Source: Pirellulales bacterium (lineage in GTDB: Bacteria > Planctomycetota > Planctomycetia > Pirellulales > JANQPP01). Taken from it: a stretch of DNA of 64,000 bases. The stretch is taken from assembly GCA_028289405.1 (NCBI GenBank), contig JANQPP010000121.1, forward strand, positions 1 through 64,000, in the 5' to 3' direction. Position 1 is the stretch's first letter. Each line of letters starts with the position of its first letter. This document shows, piece by piece, positions 34,601 through 42,498 of this stretch. The position numbers and the translations under genes were made by a program. A model generated the notes under the pieces. The model searched no databases, had not been told where the DNA came from, and was given only the letters and a program-made list of their open reading frames with translations.

Positions 34601-35974
34601 ATGATGGCCCGTCGCCGCTCGCCCACGGGCCAACTGAGCCGACTCTTGGCGACGACCCGTAATCCAGTTTATGTGGTCGCTGTTTCGGGGGAGTTGCTTT
34701 ACGCCAACGAGGCTTGTGCGGATTGGTGCGAACTGACAGTGGAGCAACTGGTCGGCGCCGACTGCCACGCCAATACGGATACAGCACTCGGCCTGATGGG
34801 CTTAGCTCCCCCCCCACATATTTGGAGCGAGCGAGTGCCTGCTTGGAGCACCGTCGTCCCACCGACGGCAAACTCCGCCGGACGCCCACGCGTAGCATTT
34901 TTTATTCCTCTCACGGGCGAGGGTAATGCCGTGGATGCCGTGTTGGCCGTGGCGCATACAGGCAATTCGGATCAACGCGACTCTTGGCCCCCGCCCACGA
35001 CAACGCCGGAAGCCACCGTACTGCGTGCCGCACTTCAGCAGCTTCGGCACAAATTCCAAGCGGAGCCATTGCGAGAAGTGTTGGCCGGAGAGAGCGCAAA
35101 CATCCGTCGGGTCCGCCGGCAAATCCAACTGGCTGGCCAGCACAGGATGCCCGTGTTGGTGCATGGCCCTGCCGGTAGCGGACGGCAAACCGTGGCCCGC
35201 GCCATCCATTTTGCCGGGCCAAAAAACGAAACCGGCCCCATCGTCCCGCTCGCTTGCGGACTGCTGGGGCATGACATGCTCCTCTCAACGTTCCGTGCGT
35301 TGCGCGAGCGGGACGATGATCGAGCACCACACGCCTCGACGATTACGGTTTTGCTGCGAGATGTCGACCAGCTTTCGCTAGACTTGCAGCGGGAAATTTT
35401 GGACATCGCTGATTCCCCACATCCAGTCTGGCGGGTCATGGCCACGACTTCTCGGGAATTACCCGCGCTTGCCGCGTCGAGGGAGTTTCTGCCCAGCCTG
35501 GCAGACAGTCTCTCGACCGCCGTAATCACGATCCCCAATCTACGCGAACGTCAAGAAGATCTGCCGCTGATAGTTCAAGCCATGGTGGAACAGGCCAACC
35601 ACGACCGTGCCACGCCGCTCTCGGGCTTCACGCAAGAGGCGATGGACCAACTTGTGGTCTATCCCTGGCCGGGCGAAATGCGTGAATTGGCGCAGCTCGT
35701 ACGGAATTCCTGTGATCAGGCGGAAGGGCCCTTTGTGGAGGTTTCCGATTTACCCGAGCGGATTCACCACGCCCGACTCGCCGCAGAACACCCTCCTCGT
35801 CCCGTTCGGAACATCGATCTGGAAGAGGTTTTGCGGGATGTCGAGCGGGAAATCATCCGACGTGCGTTGCGAATTGTGGGTGGAAACAAAGCCAAAGCGG
35901 CAAAAATGCTCGGTATGACCAGGCCCCGGCTATATCGCCGGTTGGAGCAAATTGGGCTGCCAACCGATGAGTGA
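34601..35974 (+). CDS. NtrC-like regulator with PAS and Fis HTH domains but degenerate sigma-54 ATPase core
   Basis: 457 residues. PAS-like region at 18-110 (NPVYVVAVSGELLYANEACADW). The central region has the layout of a sigma-54 activator: GPAGSGRQ at 189-196, LLRDVD at 251-256, LREREDLP-like LRERQEDLPLIVQAM at ~315, YPWPGEMRELAQLV at ~355. However, the Walker A Lys is replaced by Arg, the Walker B Glu is Val, and no GAFTGA loop is present, so ATP hydrolysis and sigma-54 contact look lost. The C-terminal Fis-type helix-turn-helix (~415-452; EIIRRALRIVGGNKAKAAKMLGM in part) is intact. Probably a DNA-binding regulator that works without sigma-54 activation. Starts at 34589 and 34604 are alternatives. 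Confidence 0.85.
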   Translation: MMARRRSPTGQLSRLLATTRNPVYVVAVSGELLYANEACADWCELTVEQLVGADCHANTDTALGLMGLAPPPHIWSERVPAWSTVVPPTANSAGRPRVAFFIPLTGEGNAVDAVLAVAHTGNSDQRDSWPPPTTTPEATVLRAALQQLRHKFQAEPLREVLAGESANIRRVRRQIQLAGQHRMPVLVHGPAGSGRQTVARAIHFAGPKNETGPIVPLACGLLGHDMLLSTFRALRERDDDRAPHASTITVLLRDVDQLSLDLQREILDIADSPHPVWRVMATTSRELPALAASREFLPSLADSLSTAVITIPNLRERQEDLPLIVQAMVEQANHDRATPLSGFTQEAMDQLVVYPWPGEMRELAQLVRNSCDQAEGPFVEVSDLPERIHHARLAAEHPPRPVRNIDLEEVLRDVEREIIRRALRIVGGNKAKAAKMLGMTRPRLYRRLEQIGLPTDE

Positions 35975-36031
35975 AAGACGCGCGGACGTATAGCATCGGT
36001 GGAAATCGCTCCGACGCATGCCTGGACGGCA

Positions 36032-37294
36032 TTACGGAACAGCGGCTTCCGAAAGGGAAAAGTGTTCTACGCCGTCTGCCTTCGCGATGACCGCGATTCC
36101 GGAGTCCGTGACGGTGAATCCTCGGGCCAAATCTTCTTCCCGGTTGAATCCGATTTGGGTCCCCGGTGGGATCTGAACACCCTTGTCGATGATGGCCCGA
36201 CGGACCTTCGCGTGCCGCCCGATGTTGACTCCTTCGAAAAGAATCGAATCCTCGACACGGGAGAAACTGTTGATCCGCACGTTGGGGCCCAAGATGGAAC
36301 GCAGGACAGTCCCGCCCGAAACGATGCTACCGCTACACGCCACGCTGTCGAGCGCTCGGCCCTGGCGGCTGTTGTCCCCCTCTTCGGCGAACACGAACTT
36401 GGGCGGTGGGCAGTTGGGTTGATACGTCCGCAAGGGCCACCGCTCGTCGTAGATATTGAGCTGTGGATCGACGGAAACCAAATCCATGTTGGCTTCAAAA
36501 TATGCGTCCAAAGTCCCCACGTCACGCCAGTAGGCGTCCGTTTTTTGGTTTTCATCACGGAACGGATAGGCGTAGACCCGATGGGAATCGATCACGGACG
36601 GAATGATGTCCTTGCCGAAATCGTGAGCGCTGTCCTTACGGGTGGCATCCTTACACAACTGCTCGAACATGAATCGGGCAGTGAACACATACACTCCCAT
36701 TGATGCCAGGATGTGTTGATCGTCACCGGGGATCGTGCGCGGCACTTGGGGTTTTTCGTCAAACCCGATGATCTTTCCGTCGAGATCGATGGCCATGACG
36801 CCGAAATGCCGGGACTCCTTCGCGTCGACGCGGAGTGCCGCCACGGTGAGGTCCGCTTGCTTCTCCTGATGGTAACGGACCAAATTCATGTAATTCATCT
36901 TGTAGATATGATCGCCGGCGAGCACGACGACGTATTCCGGCCGTTCTTTCTCCAGCGCATAGATGTTTTGATAGACCGCGTCGGCGGTGCCCTGATACCA
37001 ATTGTCATCGATCCGCTGTTGGGGCGGGACAATATCCAGGATTTCTTCCAAGTCGTGGCGGAAATAGTGGCGCCAGCCTAGATTGATATGCCGGTCCAAG
37101 CTCATCGCTTTGTACTGCGTGAGCACCAAAATCTTGCGGAAGCCGCTGTTCAGACAATTAGAAAGGGTAAAGTCGATAATCCGGTAGGCACCGCCAAACG
37201 GGACCGCGGGTTTGGCTCGATCTCGCGTCAAAGGTTCCAACCGTGTGCCTTTCCCCCCCGCCAGAATGACCGACAAAATCCCGTCCGTTTCCAT
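36032..37294 (-). CDS. glgC: Glucose-1-phosphate adenylyltransferase
   Basis: 420 residues, typical length. The N-terminus has the nucleotidyl-transferase loop LAGGKGTRLEPLTRDRAKPAVPFGG (in part), then YVVVLAGDHIYKMNY with the metal-binding Asp, GVYVF and FSRVEDSILFEGVNIG from the left-handed beta-helix at the C-terminus. It makes ADP-glucose for glycogen or alpha-glucan synthesis, and is a regulatory point of that pathway. GAGGAG lies nine bases before ATG. It follows asnB by about 200 bases on the same strand; no glgA or glgB is in the window. Confidence 0.96.
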   Translation of the reverse strand: METDGILSVILAGGKGTRLEPLTRDRAKPAVPFGGAYRIIDFTLSNCLNSGFRKILVLTQYKAMSLDRHINLGWRHYFRHDLEEILDIVPPQQRIDDNWYQGTADAVYQNIYALEKERPEYVVVLAGDHIYKMNYMNLVRYHQEKQADLTVAALRVDAKESRHFGVMAIDLDGKIIGFDEKPQVPRTIPGDDQHILASMGVYVFTARFMFEQLCKDATRKDSAHDFGKDIIPSVIDSHRVYAYPFRDENQKTDAYWRDVGTLDAYFEANMDLVSVDPQLNIYDERWPLRTYQPNCPPPKFVFAEEGDNSRQGRALDSVACSGSIVSGGTVLRSILGPNVRINSFSRVEDSILFEGVNIGRHAKVRRAIIDKGVQIPPGTQIGFNREEDLARGFTVTDSGIAVIAKADGVEHFSLSEAAVP

Positions 37295-37492
37295 GAGCCG
37301 TGTTCTCCTCGTTAGTATTGCCTCGATTCTCTCGCCGCATGGACGTATTATTCGCAGTTTATCGCTTCGGCGTTCCGTTCAGAAGGGCTTTACCTCACCT
37401 GAAGAATCCGCACCGTTTGGATGCATGCCTCGGTGGCTTCGACGACTGCCCGGATTAGTCTGATTTTCCAAGTTCAGCACGTTTGTCCGATT

Positions 37493-39430
37493 TCATGTCT
37501 CCCTGGTTGGCACGGCATCCAGCCATGTCCGACACCACATTTCAAAGACCAGCAGTGCCCATAAGCGGTAACCATGGTCGAAGTCTCCGGCCAGATGTTC
37601 GTTCACATACCGCCGGACGATCTCTGGCCGCATAATCCCCCTGCGGGCCAGGCTTTCCGGAGAGAGCGAGTCTTGCAGCAAGCCCTTCAATTCGTGGCGA
37701 AACCAATGACCTAGCGGTACCCCGAAGCCCATTTTGGGCCTCCGCATCACGCTGGCTGGCAACAGGTCGGGAAAAACTTGAGCCAGAATCCGCTTTCCAG
37801 ACAAACCACGCATTTTGAATCGCAACGGGATGCGGCTAGCCCATTCCACCACCCGGTGATCCAGAAAGGGTTGACGGCATTCGAGGCCATGCGCCATGGA
37901 CGCCATATCGACTTTGGTCATCAAGTCGCACGGCAGATACGTCAACAGATCCGCCGTCGCGGCACGCGTCACTGGATCCCGCTGGCCCGCGCGGTTCCAT
38001 GTCTCGGAACAAAAGACGGCGGGGTCAGTATCTGTCAGCGATGACAGAAAATCGTCCGTGTACAGCTCGGCCCGCCGCGCATCGTTGAAGATGTAGATCC
38101 ACTCCAAATACCGCCGCTCCTCGGGGAGCACGATCGCCTCCAAAAAACGCTTCAATCGCCGTCGCCGAGATTTCTGCCTGAGGCTCGTGGGAAGCCAAGC
38201 GGCACATCGCCGCGCCGCCGCTAAGACGCTGCCCGGAAGGTATTGGTCCGCCCATGCCGACAATCGTACCGCGCGATACCGCGGGTAACCGGCAAAAAGC
38301 TCGTCTCCTCCGTCGCCCGTCAGCGATACGGTCACTTCCTCCCGGGCCAATTGAGAAACATACCAGGTGGGAATGGCGGAACTATCCGCGAAGGGCTCGT
38401 CGAATTGCCAGACCAGCTTTTCCCAAATATCCACGCGCTCGGGCTCCAGACGGAATTCCGTGTGGTCCGTTCCCAACCTCCGAGCGACGGAACTCGCGGC
38501 GGCGCTCTCGTCGTACTCCGGAATCGTGAAGCCGATCGAAAAGGTCCGCACCGGGTCGTCACGTAGCTTCTGCATCAGTCCGACAATTAAGGCGGAATCG
38601 ACCCCGCCCGATAGAAATGCGCCCAGAGGCACGTCACTCTGCAACCGCAGCTTGACCGAGGTGGTGAGCCGCTCCCGCAACTCGTTCCGCAGGGTTTCCG
38701 GTTTCTCCGTCGATTCGACATTGAAATCAGGGGACCAATAAGGCTTTACCTGAAGCGTTCCCTCGCGATATTCCGCGTAGTGGGCCGGCGGCAATTTGCG
38801 GATGCCTCGAAAAATTGTTCGAGGATGTGGCACATATTGATAGGCGAAGTACGCATCGACGGCGCCGGGATCCAAGTCCCGGCCCAGACCGGGCACTTGT
38901 AACAGGCTTTTTAGTTCACTCGCAAAGAGCAACCTCCCCGGCTGCTCGCTATACACCAAAGGTTTCTGGCCCAACCGGTCCCGGGCAAGCATGAGGGAAC
39001 CTTGACGTTGGTCCCAAACCGCGATCGCGAACATGCCCACCAAATGCTCGAGAAACTGAACCCCCAAATCCTCGTAGAGGTGGACGATGACTTCGGCATC
39101 GCCACGAGTGCGGAACGTGTGGCCGTGCCCCTCCAGACGGTGGCGGAGTTCTCGGTAATTGTAGATTTCTCCGTTGAAGACGGCCCACACCGTTTCATCT
39201 TCGTTCGAAATGGGCTGACGACCGGTGGCCAGATCGATAATAGCCAAGCGGCGGAAACCGAGCCCCACTCCAGGGATGCCGGAGCGGCCCGTGCGGTCCA
39301 TCGGCGGTTTCCAGAGAAATTGTTCGTCGTCGGGGCCACGATGAGCGAGTATCCGCGTCATGTGGCGAAGCGTGGCCTCATCCACACCTTGGCCTGAACT
39401 TGACCAAACAGCTCCGCAGATGCCACACAT
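37493..39430 (-). CDS. asnB: Asparagine synthase (glutamine-hydrolysing)
   Basis: 645 residues. The start MCGICGAVW places the catalytic Cys at position 2, as in class II glutamine amidotransferases, with RGPDDEQ and the GEIYNYRELR region. The synthetase half has the ATP pyrophosphate loop SGGVDSALIVGLM, TGDGGDELFAGYPRYR and DMASMAHGLECRQPFLDHRVVEWA. AsnB makes Asn from Asp, Gln and ATP. In planctomycetes several such paralogues occur in capsule or exopolysaccharide clusters, where they are thought to amidate sugars; the neighbourhood (glgC, ligase, WecA-like) fits that but does not prove it. Confidence 0.95.
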   Translation of the reverse strand: MCGICGAVWSSSGQGVDEATLRHMTRILAHRGPDDEQFLWKPPMDRTGRSGIPGVGLGFRRLAIIDLATGRQPISNEDETVWAVFNGEIYNYRELRHRLEGHGHTFRTRGDAEVIVHLYEDLGVQFLEHLVGMFAIAVWDQRQGSLMLARDRLGQKPLVYSEQPGRLLFASELKSLLQVPGLGRDLDPGAVDAYFAYQYVPHPRTIFRGIRKLPPAHYAEYREGTLQVKPYWSPDFNVESTEKPETLRNELRERLTTSVKLRLQSDVPLGAFLSGGVDSALIVGLMQKLRDDPVRTFSIGFTIPEYDESAAASSVARRLGTDHTEFRLEPERVDIWEKLVWQFDEPFADSSAIPTWYVSQLAREEVTVSLTGDGGDELFAGYPRYRAVRLSAWADQYLPGSVLAAARRCAAWLPTSLRQKSRRRRLKRFLEAIVLPEERRYLEWIYIFNDARRAELYTDDFLSSLTDTDPAVFCSETWNRAGQRDPVTRAATADLLTYLPCDLMTKVDMASMAHGLECRQPFLDHRVVEWASRIPLRFKMRGLSGKRILAQVFPDLLPASVMRRPKMGFGVPLGHWFRHELKGLLQDSLSPESLARRGIMRPEIVRRYVNEHLAGDFDHGYRLWALLVFEMWCRTWLDAVPTRET

Positions 39431-39506
39431 GGAGCCGCTCCGTCACGTCAAAAGAAATTTCTCGATGAGAAGAGAGCGGCCTTACCAACCTCCCGAAAAG
39501 CTGGCA

Positions 39507-41114
39507 CTAATCCTTCCCAATGTGTTCGATGAGTGGCCAGTACTTGGAGAAGTCGAAGCCGGGGCTATTGTCGGCATCGTGGCAGCGGCGGCACAGGTTT
39601 TCCTCGGCCCAACCCTTGTTCAGCCGCATCAAAGCTCGATGCTCGGTTTTTGCTACTTCATCTCGACCACCTTCGGCGGCAACGTGGGCCGCCCCTGGTC
39701 CGTGGCAATTCTCGCAGCCATTGCCCACCAGCAGCGGTGTCTCTTCCGGACTCGTGAATCCTGTCTCGTAGGGATAGTACTCTTGCGGGTTCCAGCCCGT
39801 CACGTGGCAACTGATGCATTCGGGATCATGATGCCGTGCCGGATCCAATTCCAGTAGCGTCTTCGTCGCCAAAACGTGGGCATGCGGCAATCCCGAAATG
39901 TTAGGCCGATTCTTCCATTTGGCGTACGCTTTTTTGTGACACTCACCGCAGCTTTCCGAGCCAGTGAACTGTGCAGCCAGCGGCCCATGTTCTCCTCGGG
40001 GATGACTCACCGGCTGCAATCCCAATCCGGAATAACCTAGCGCCTTTAATTGTTCTTGATAGTCGGCCATTAGCGTTCGCATTTCGGAGGTGAGTTCGAA
40101 ACGCGAATCCAAGGGGACTCGCTGGTAGCGGACAGGGTTTTCCGCATCGTCAAAGAATCCCAATACGCCAACGTACATCCCCTTTTGGCCGACCTCGATC
40201 CGCCGCGTATCGGACTGCTCGCTGACGGGCCGGGGTCGAGGTTCCGGCTCCACGGTGGCCGAGGTGGAAACCACGAAGTCGAACAGCGGGAATTTCTCGG
40301 CAAGGGCATCGGTTTCCTCGGCGGGCGCATGTGCCAAGAGGACCCAATGATCGCACCCTTCCGCCTCCAACTCGCTTTGGATTTCCGCGAGCGCGGACTC
40401 GGGGGGCGTTACTTCCACCTCGCTACCACCGAGCTGTGAAAGATAAGACGATCCCATCACGGAAGTCACACCGATTTTCCGTTCACCTGCTTGAAGCACG
40501 CGATACGGTTTCAAACTAGTGACGTCTGGAATTTTGACGTTGGCCGCGACAAACAAATCGGGGAAAGATTCCGTTTGGATCCACAAAACTTCGGCGGAAA
40601 GTTGGCGTAAGTCCTCCAGCCCCAGCGCCACGGCTTGATATTCCATCGCCTCAAGAGCTTGGATCGTGGTTTCGAATTTGATTTCCGCTTGGCGGCCAAA
40701 ACGACGGATCTGGCTGCCCAAATCGACGGGCAAAACCTGCCAGCCTTTCTCCCGCAGTTGGCGAAACAGCCCCTGCCGCCTGCCAATGCCTCCTTTCTGA
40801 AAATCGAGACCGGCACAGCCGCAAGGTTCTAGATAACCTCGCTGCTCCCCAGTGATCGCCAAGGCGAAAAGCGGGTCGGGCCAGTCGACGAAAATCGGTC
40901 CATTCACAGCCACGGGGTCTTGTGCCGCTTCGCCGTGGCCACCGTAACCAGAGGTCCCCGGCTTCTCCGTGCCAGACGCGTTCTTTGCGGGCGGCCGGAT
41001 CACGGGTGAAGACGAACGATTGCAACCCGCGAGCAGGAGGGCCGAGACCACGCATGCGGTGTAGGCCCGGGAAAAGCGACCAAGACCCGTCTGATTTATT
41101 CTGCGTTGAGCCAA
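39507..41114 (-). CDS. Metallophosphatase-like/tetraheme cytochrome c lipoprotein
   Basis: 535 residues. A lipoprotein signal (LLLAGC near residue 30) is followed by a UshA-like metallophosphatase-type region (~75-320). It contains LEPCGCAGLDFQKGGIGRRQGL and VLLAHAPAEETDALAEKFPLFDFVV (in part). The C-terminal part (~380-535) has four CxxCH heme-binding motifs: CGECH, CISCH, CENCH and CRRCH, as in cytochrome c554-like proteins. It is probably anchored in the periplasm or outer membrane and carries electrons. The combination of a phosphatase-like half and a tetraheme half recurs in planctomycete sequences. It is 45 bases downstream of a DUF1573 gene, so an operon with it is likely. Confidence 0.88.
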   Translation of the reverse strand: MAQRRINQTGLGRFSRAYTACVVSALLLAGCNRSSSPVIRPPAKNASGTEKPGTSGYGGHGEAAQDPVAVNGPIFVDWPDPLFALAITGEQRGYLEPCGCAGLDFQKGGIGRRQGLFRQLREKGWQVLPVDLGSQIRRFGRQAEIKFETTIQALEAMEYQAVALGLEDLRQLSAEVLWIQTESFPDLFVAANVKIPDVTSLKPYRVLQAGERKIGVTSVMGSSYLSQLGGSEVEVTPPESALAEIQSELEAEGCDHWVLLAHAPAEETDALAEKFPLFDFVVSTSATVEPEPRPRPVSEQSDTRRIEVGQKGMYVGVLGFFDDAENPVRYQRVPLDSRFELTSEMRTLMADYQEQLKALGYSGLGLQPVSHPRGEHGPLAAQFTGSESCGECHKKAYAKWKNRPNISGLPHAHVLATKTLLELDPARHHDPECISCHVTGWNPQEYYPYETGFTSPEETPLLVGNGCENCHGPGAAHVAAEGGRDEVAKTEHRALMRLNKGWAEENLCRRCHDADNSPGFDFSKYWPLIEHIGKD

Positions 41115-41159
41115 TTCTCGAATCCCTTCTACATGCGTACCGCCAGGGCGGTAACTGGA

Positions 41160-42347
41160 TCACGATCCTTCCACGGCAAAGCGGACCCGGATCACCATTT
41201 GCTGGATGCCGGGATGGGTGGTGGAGAGCACGATCCGCGCGTTCTCCCCAAAACTGGAACCCAAATGATTGACTGGGCGGCTACCGGCGGGAACTTCGAT
41301 CTTCAAGGGATATTGCACGATGCGTCCATCCAGCAGCTCTTCTTTCTCGCCAAGCTCCACTTGGAGCGCGGGCGAAGTGACCTCCTCGATATTCAACTCG
41401 GTCGACGCACGGTGTTCGCCGCTGACTTGCACCCGGAGCAGGTAGCTTTCCCCCTCGGAAGACTTGATCGTTCCCAGGCTCAAGCTTTGATTCCGCGAAT
41501 TCCACCGCCGGTCTCCCGCCACGGTGATATGGCTTTTCACCGTACCTTGAATCGGAATATCAATGGGTGGCACATGAGACAAGGAGGTCCCCAAACGCAG
41601 GGTTTGCCGTATGCTGCCCGGTGGCAATCCCGGTTTGGCCGCGACGGTCACGACCGTCCCCTGGGTAGCGTCCTGCCAAGTGACTTGATCGCTTTCAAGC
41701 CGCTCGCTAGAGACCTCAAAAAACTCCGCCGTCTCCGGCTGAGTGAATTCGTGCGAAACGACGTCAATCGGCTTGTCACCAAAGGCATACAGCCGCAGCT
41801 TCCCCGATTTTTCTTCATCCACCGCGAACTTCCCCAAAATCACCGAAGTGGGAACCGCCTGAAAGGACTGCGTTACCGTCCCTTTGATTACCAGTTCCAC
41901 CCTGGGGCGTTTACGATCGTTGGTCGTGATGGGAGCAGACGTCCGGAACGCACCGGAGGTATCTTCCGTATGCCATTCCAGAACCACGGTGGTCGATTCA
42001 CCGGGTGCGATGACCTTCTTCTCAATCTCGCTGACCGTGCATTTGCAGGAAGGCTGTCCTGCTTTCAAGGCCAGCGGCGCATCACCGGTGTTCGTGAACA
42101 CGAAGCCATGCTTACGATGTTCGCCGCGCTCCATTTTCCCGAAGTCGAAGATCTCTTCCTTTACCTCCAACACGGGTTGTGGAGATCCGGCCGGAAGGAG
42201 AAGTGGAGCGTCGTTGTCCTGAAAAACCGGTTGGTTGGATGGTTTGTCGGGATCGAATAGTAGCCCCACCGCGTACATGGAGCGGCCCATTCCCACGAAA
42301 ATACCCAAGACCACGGCCAAAATGCCCAGAACGAAAATTTTTTTCAT
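41160..42347 (-). CDS. DUF1573 family exported protein
   Basis: 395 residues. N-terminal hydrophobic segment (FVLGILAVVLGIFVGMG) followed by a DUF1573 module: FDFGKMERGEHRKHGFVFTNTGDAPL, then SCKCTVSE, the usual Ser-Cys-x-Cys-Thr signature, and APGESTTVVLEW. Two further beta-sandwich modules follow without Cys. The family is periplasmic and Ig-like with unknown role. The gene precedes the tetraheme lipoprotein gene, suggesting joint expression and perhaps a redox or envelope complex. Confidence 0.9.
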   Translation of the reverse strand: MKKIFVLGILAVVLGIFVGMGRSMYAVGLLFDPDKPSNQPVFQDNDAPLLLPAGSPQPVLEVKEEIFDFGKMERGEHRKHGFVFTNTGDAPLALKAGQPSCKCTVSEIEKKVIAPGESTTVVLEWHTEDTSGAFRTSAPITTNDRKRPRVELVIKGTVTQSFQAVPTSVILGKFAVDEEKSGKLRLYAFGDKPIDVVSHEFTQPETAEFFEVSSERLESDQVTWQDATQGTVVTVAAKPGLPPGSIRQTLRLGTSLSHVPPIDIPIQGTVKSHITVAGDRRWNSRNQSLSLGTIKSSEGESYLLRVQVSGEHRASTELNIEEVTSPALQVELGEKEELLDGRIVQYPLKIEVPAGSRPVNHLGSSFGENARIVLSTTHPGIQQMVIRVRFAVEGS

Positions 42348-42498
42348 GGCGCTTTGAACTGGAGTAAAAAATTCGCCGAATTGCTCGATCCTGGGGCCGA
42401 AATAGACACCTCAGGATACCGAATGCGCAGCCTGACACGTGCTCATTTACGTGAGTCCATGCGATTTGGTTCGATTATCGAAGCCGCCGAATCACGTG

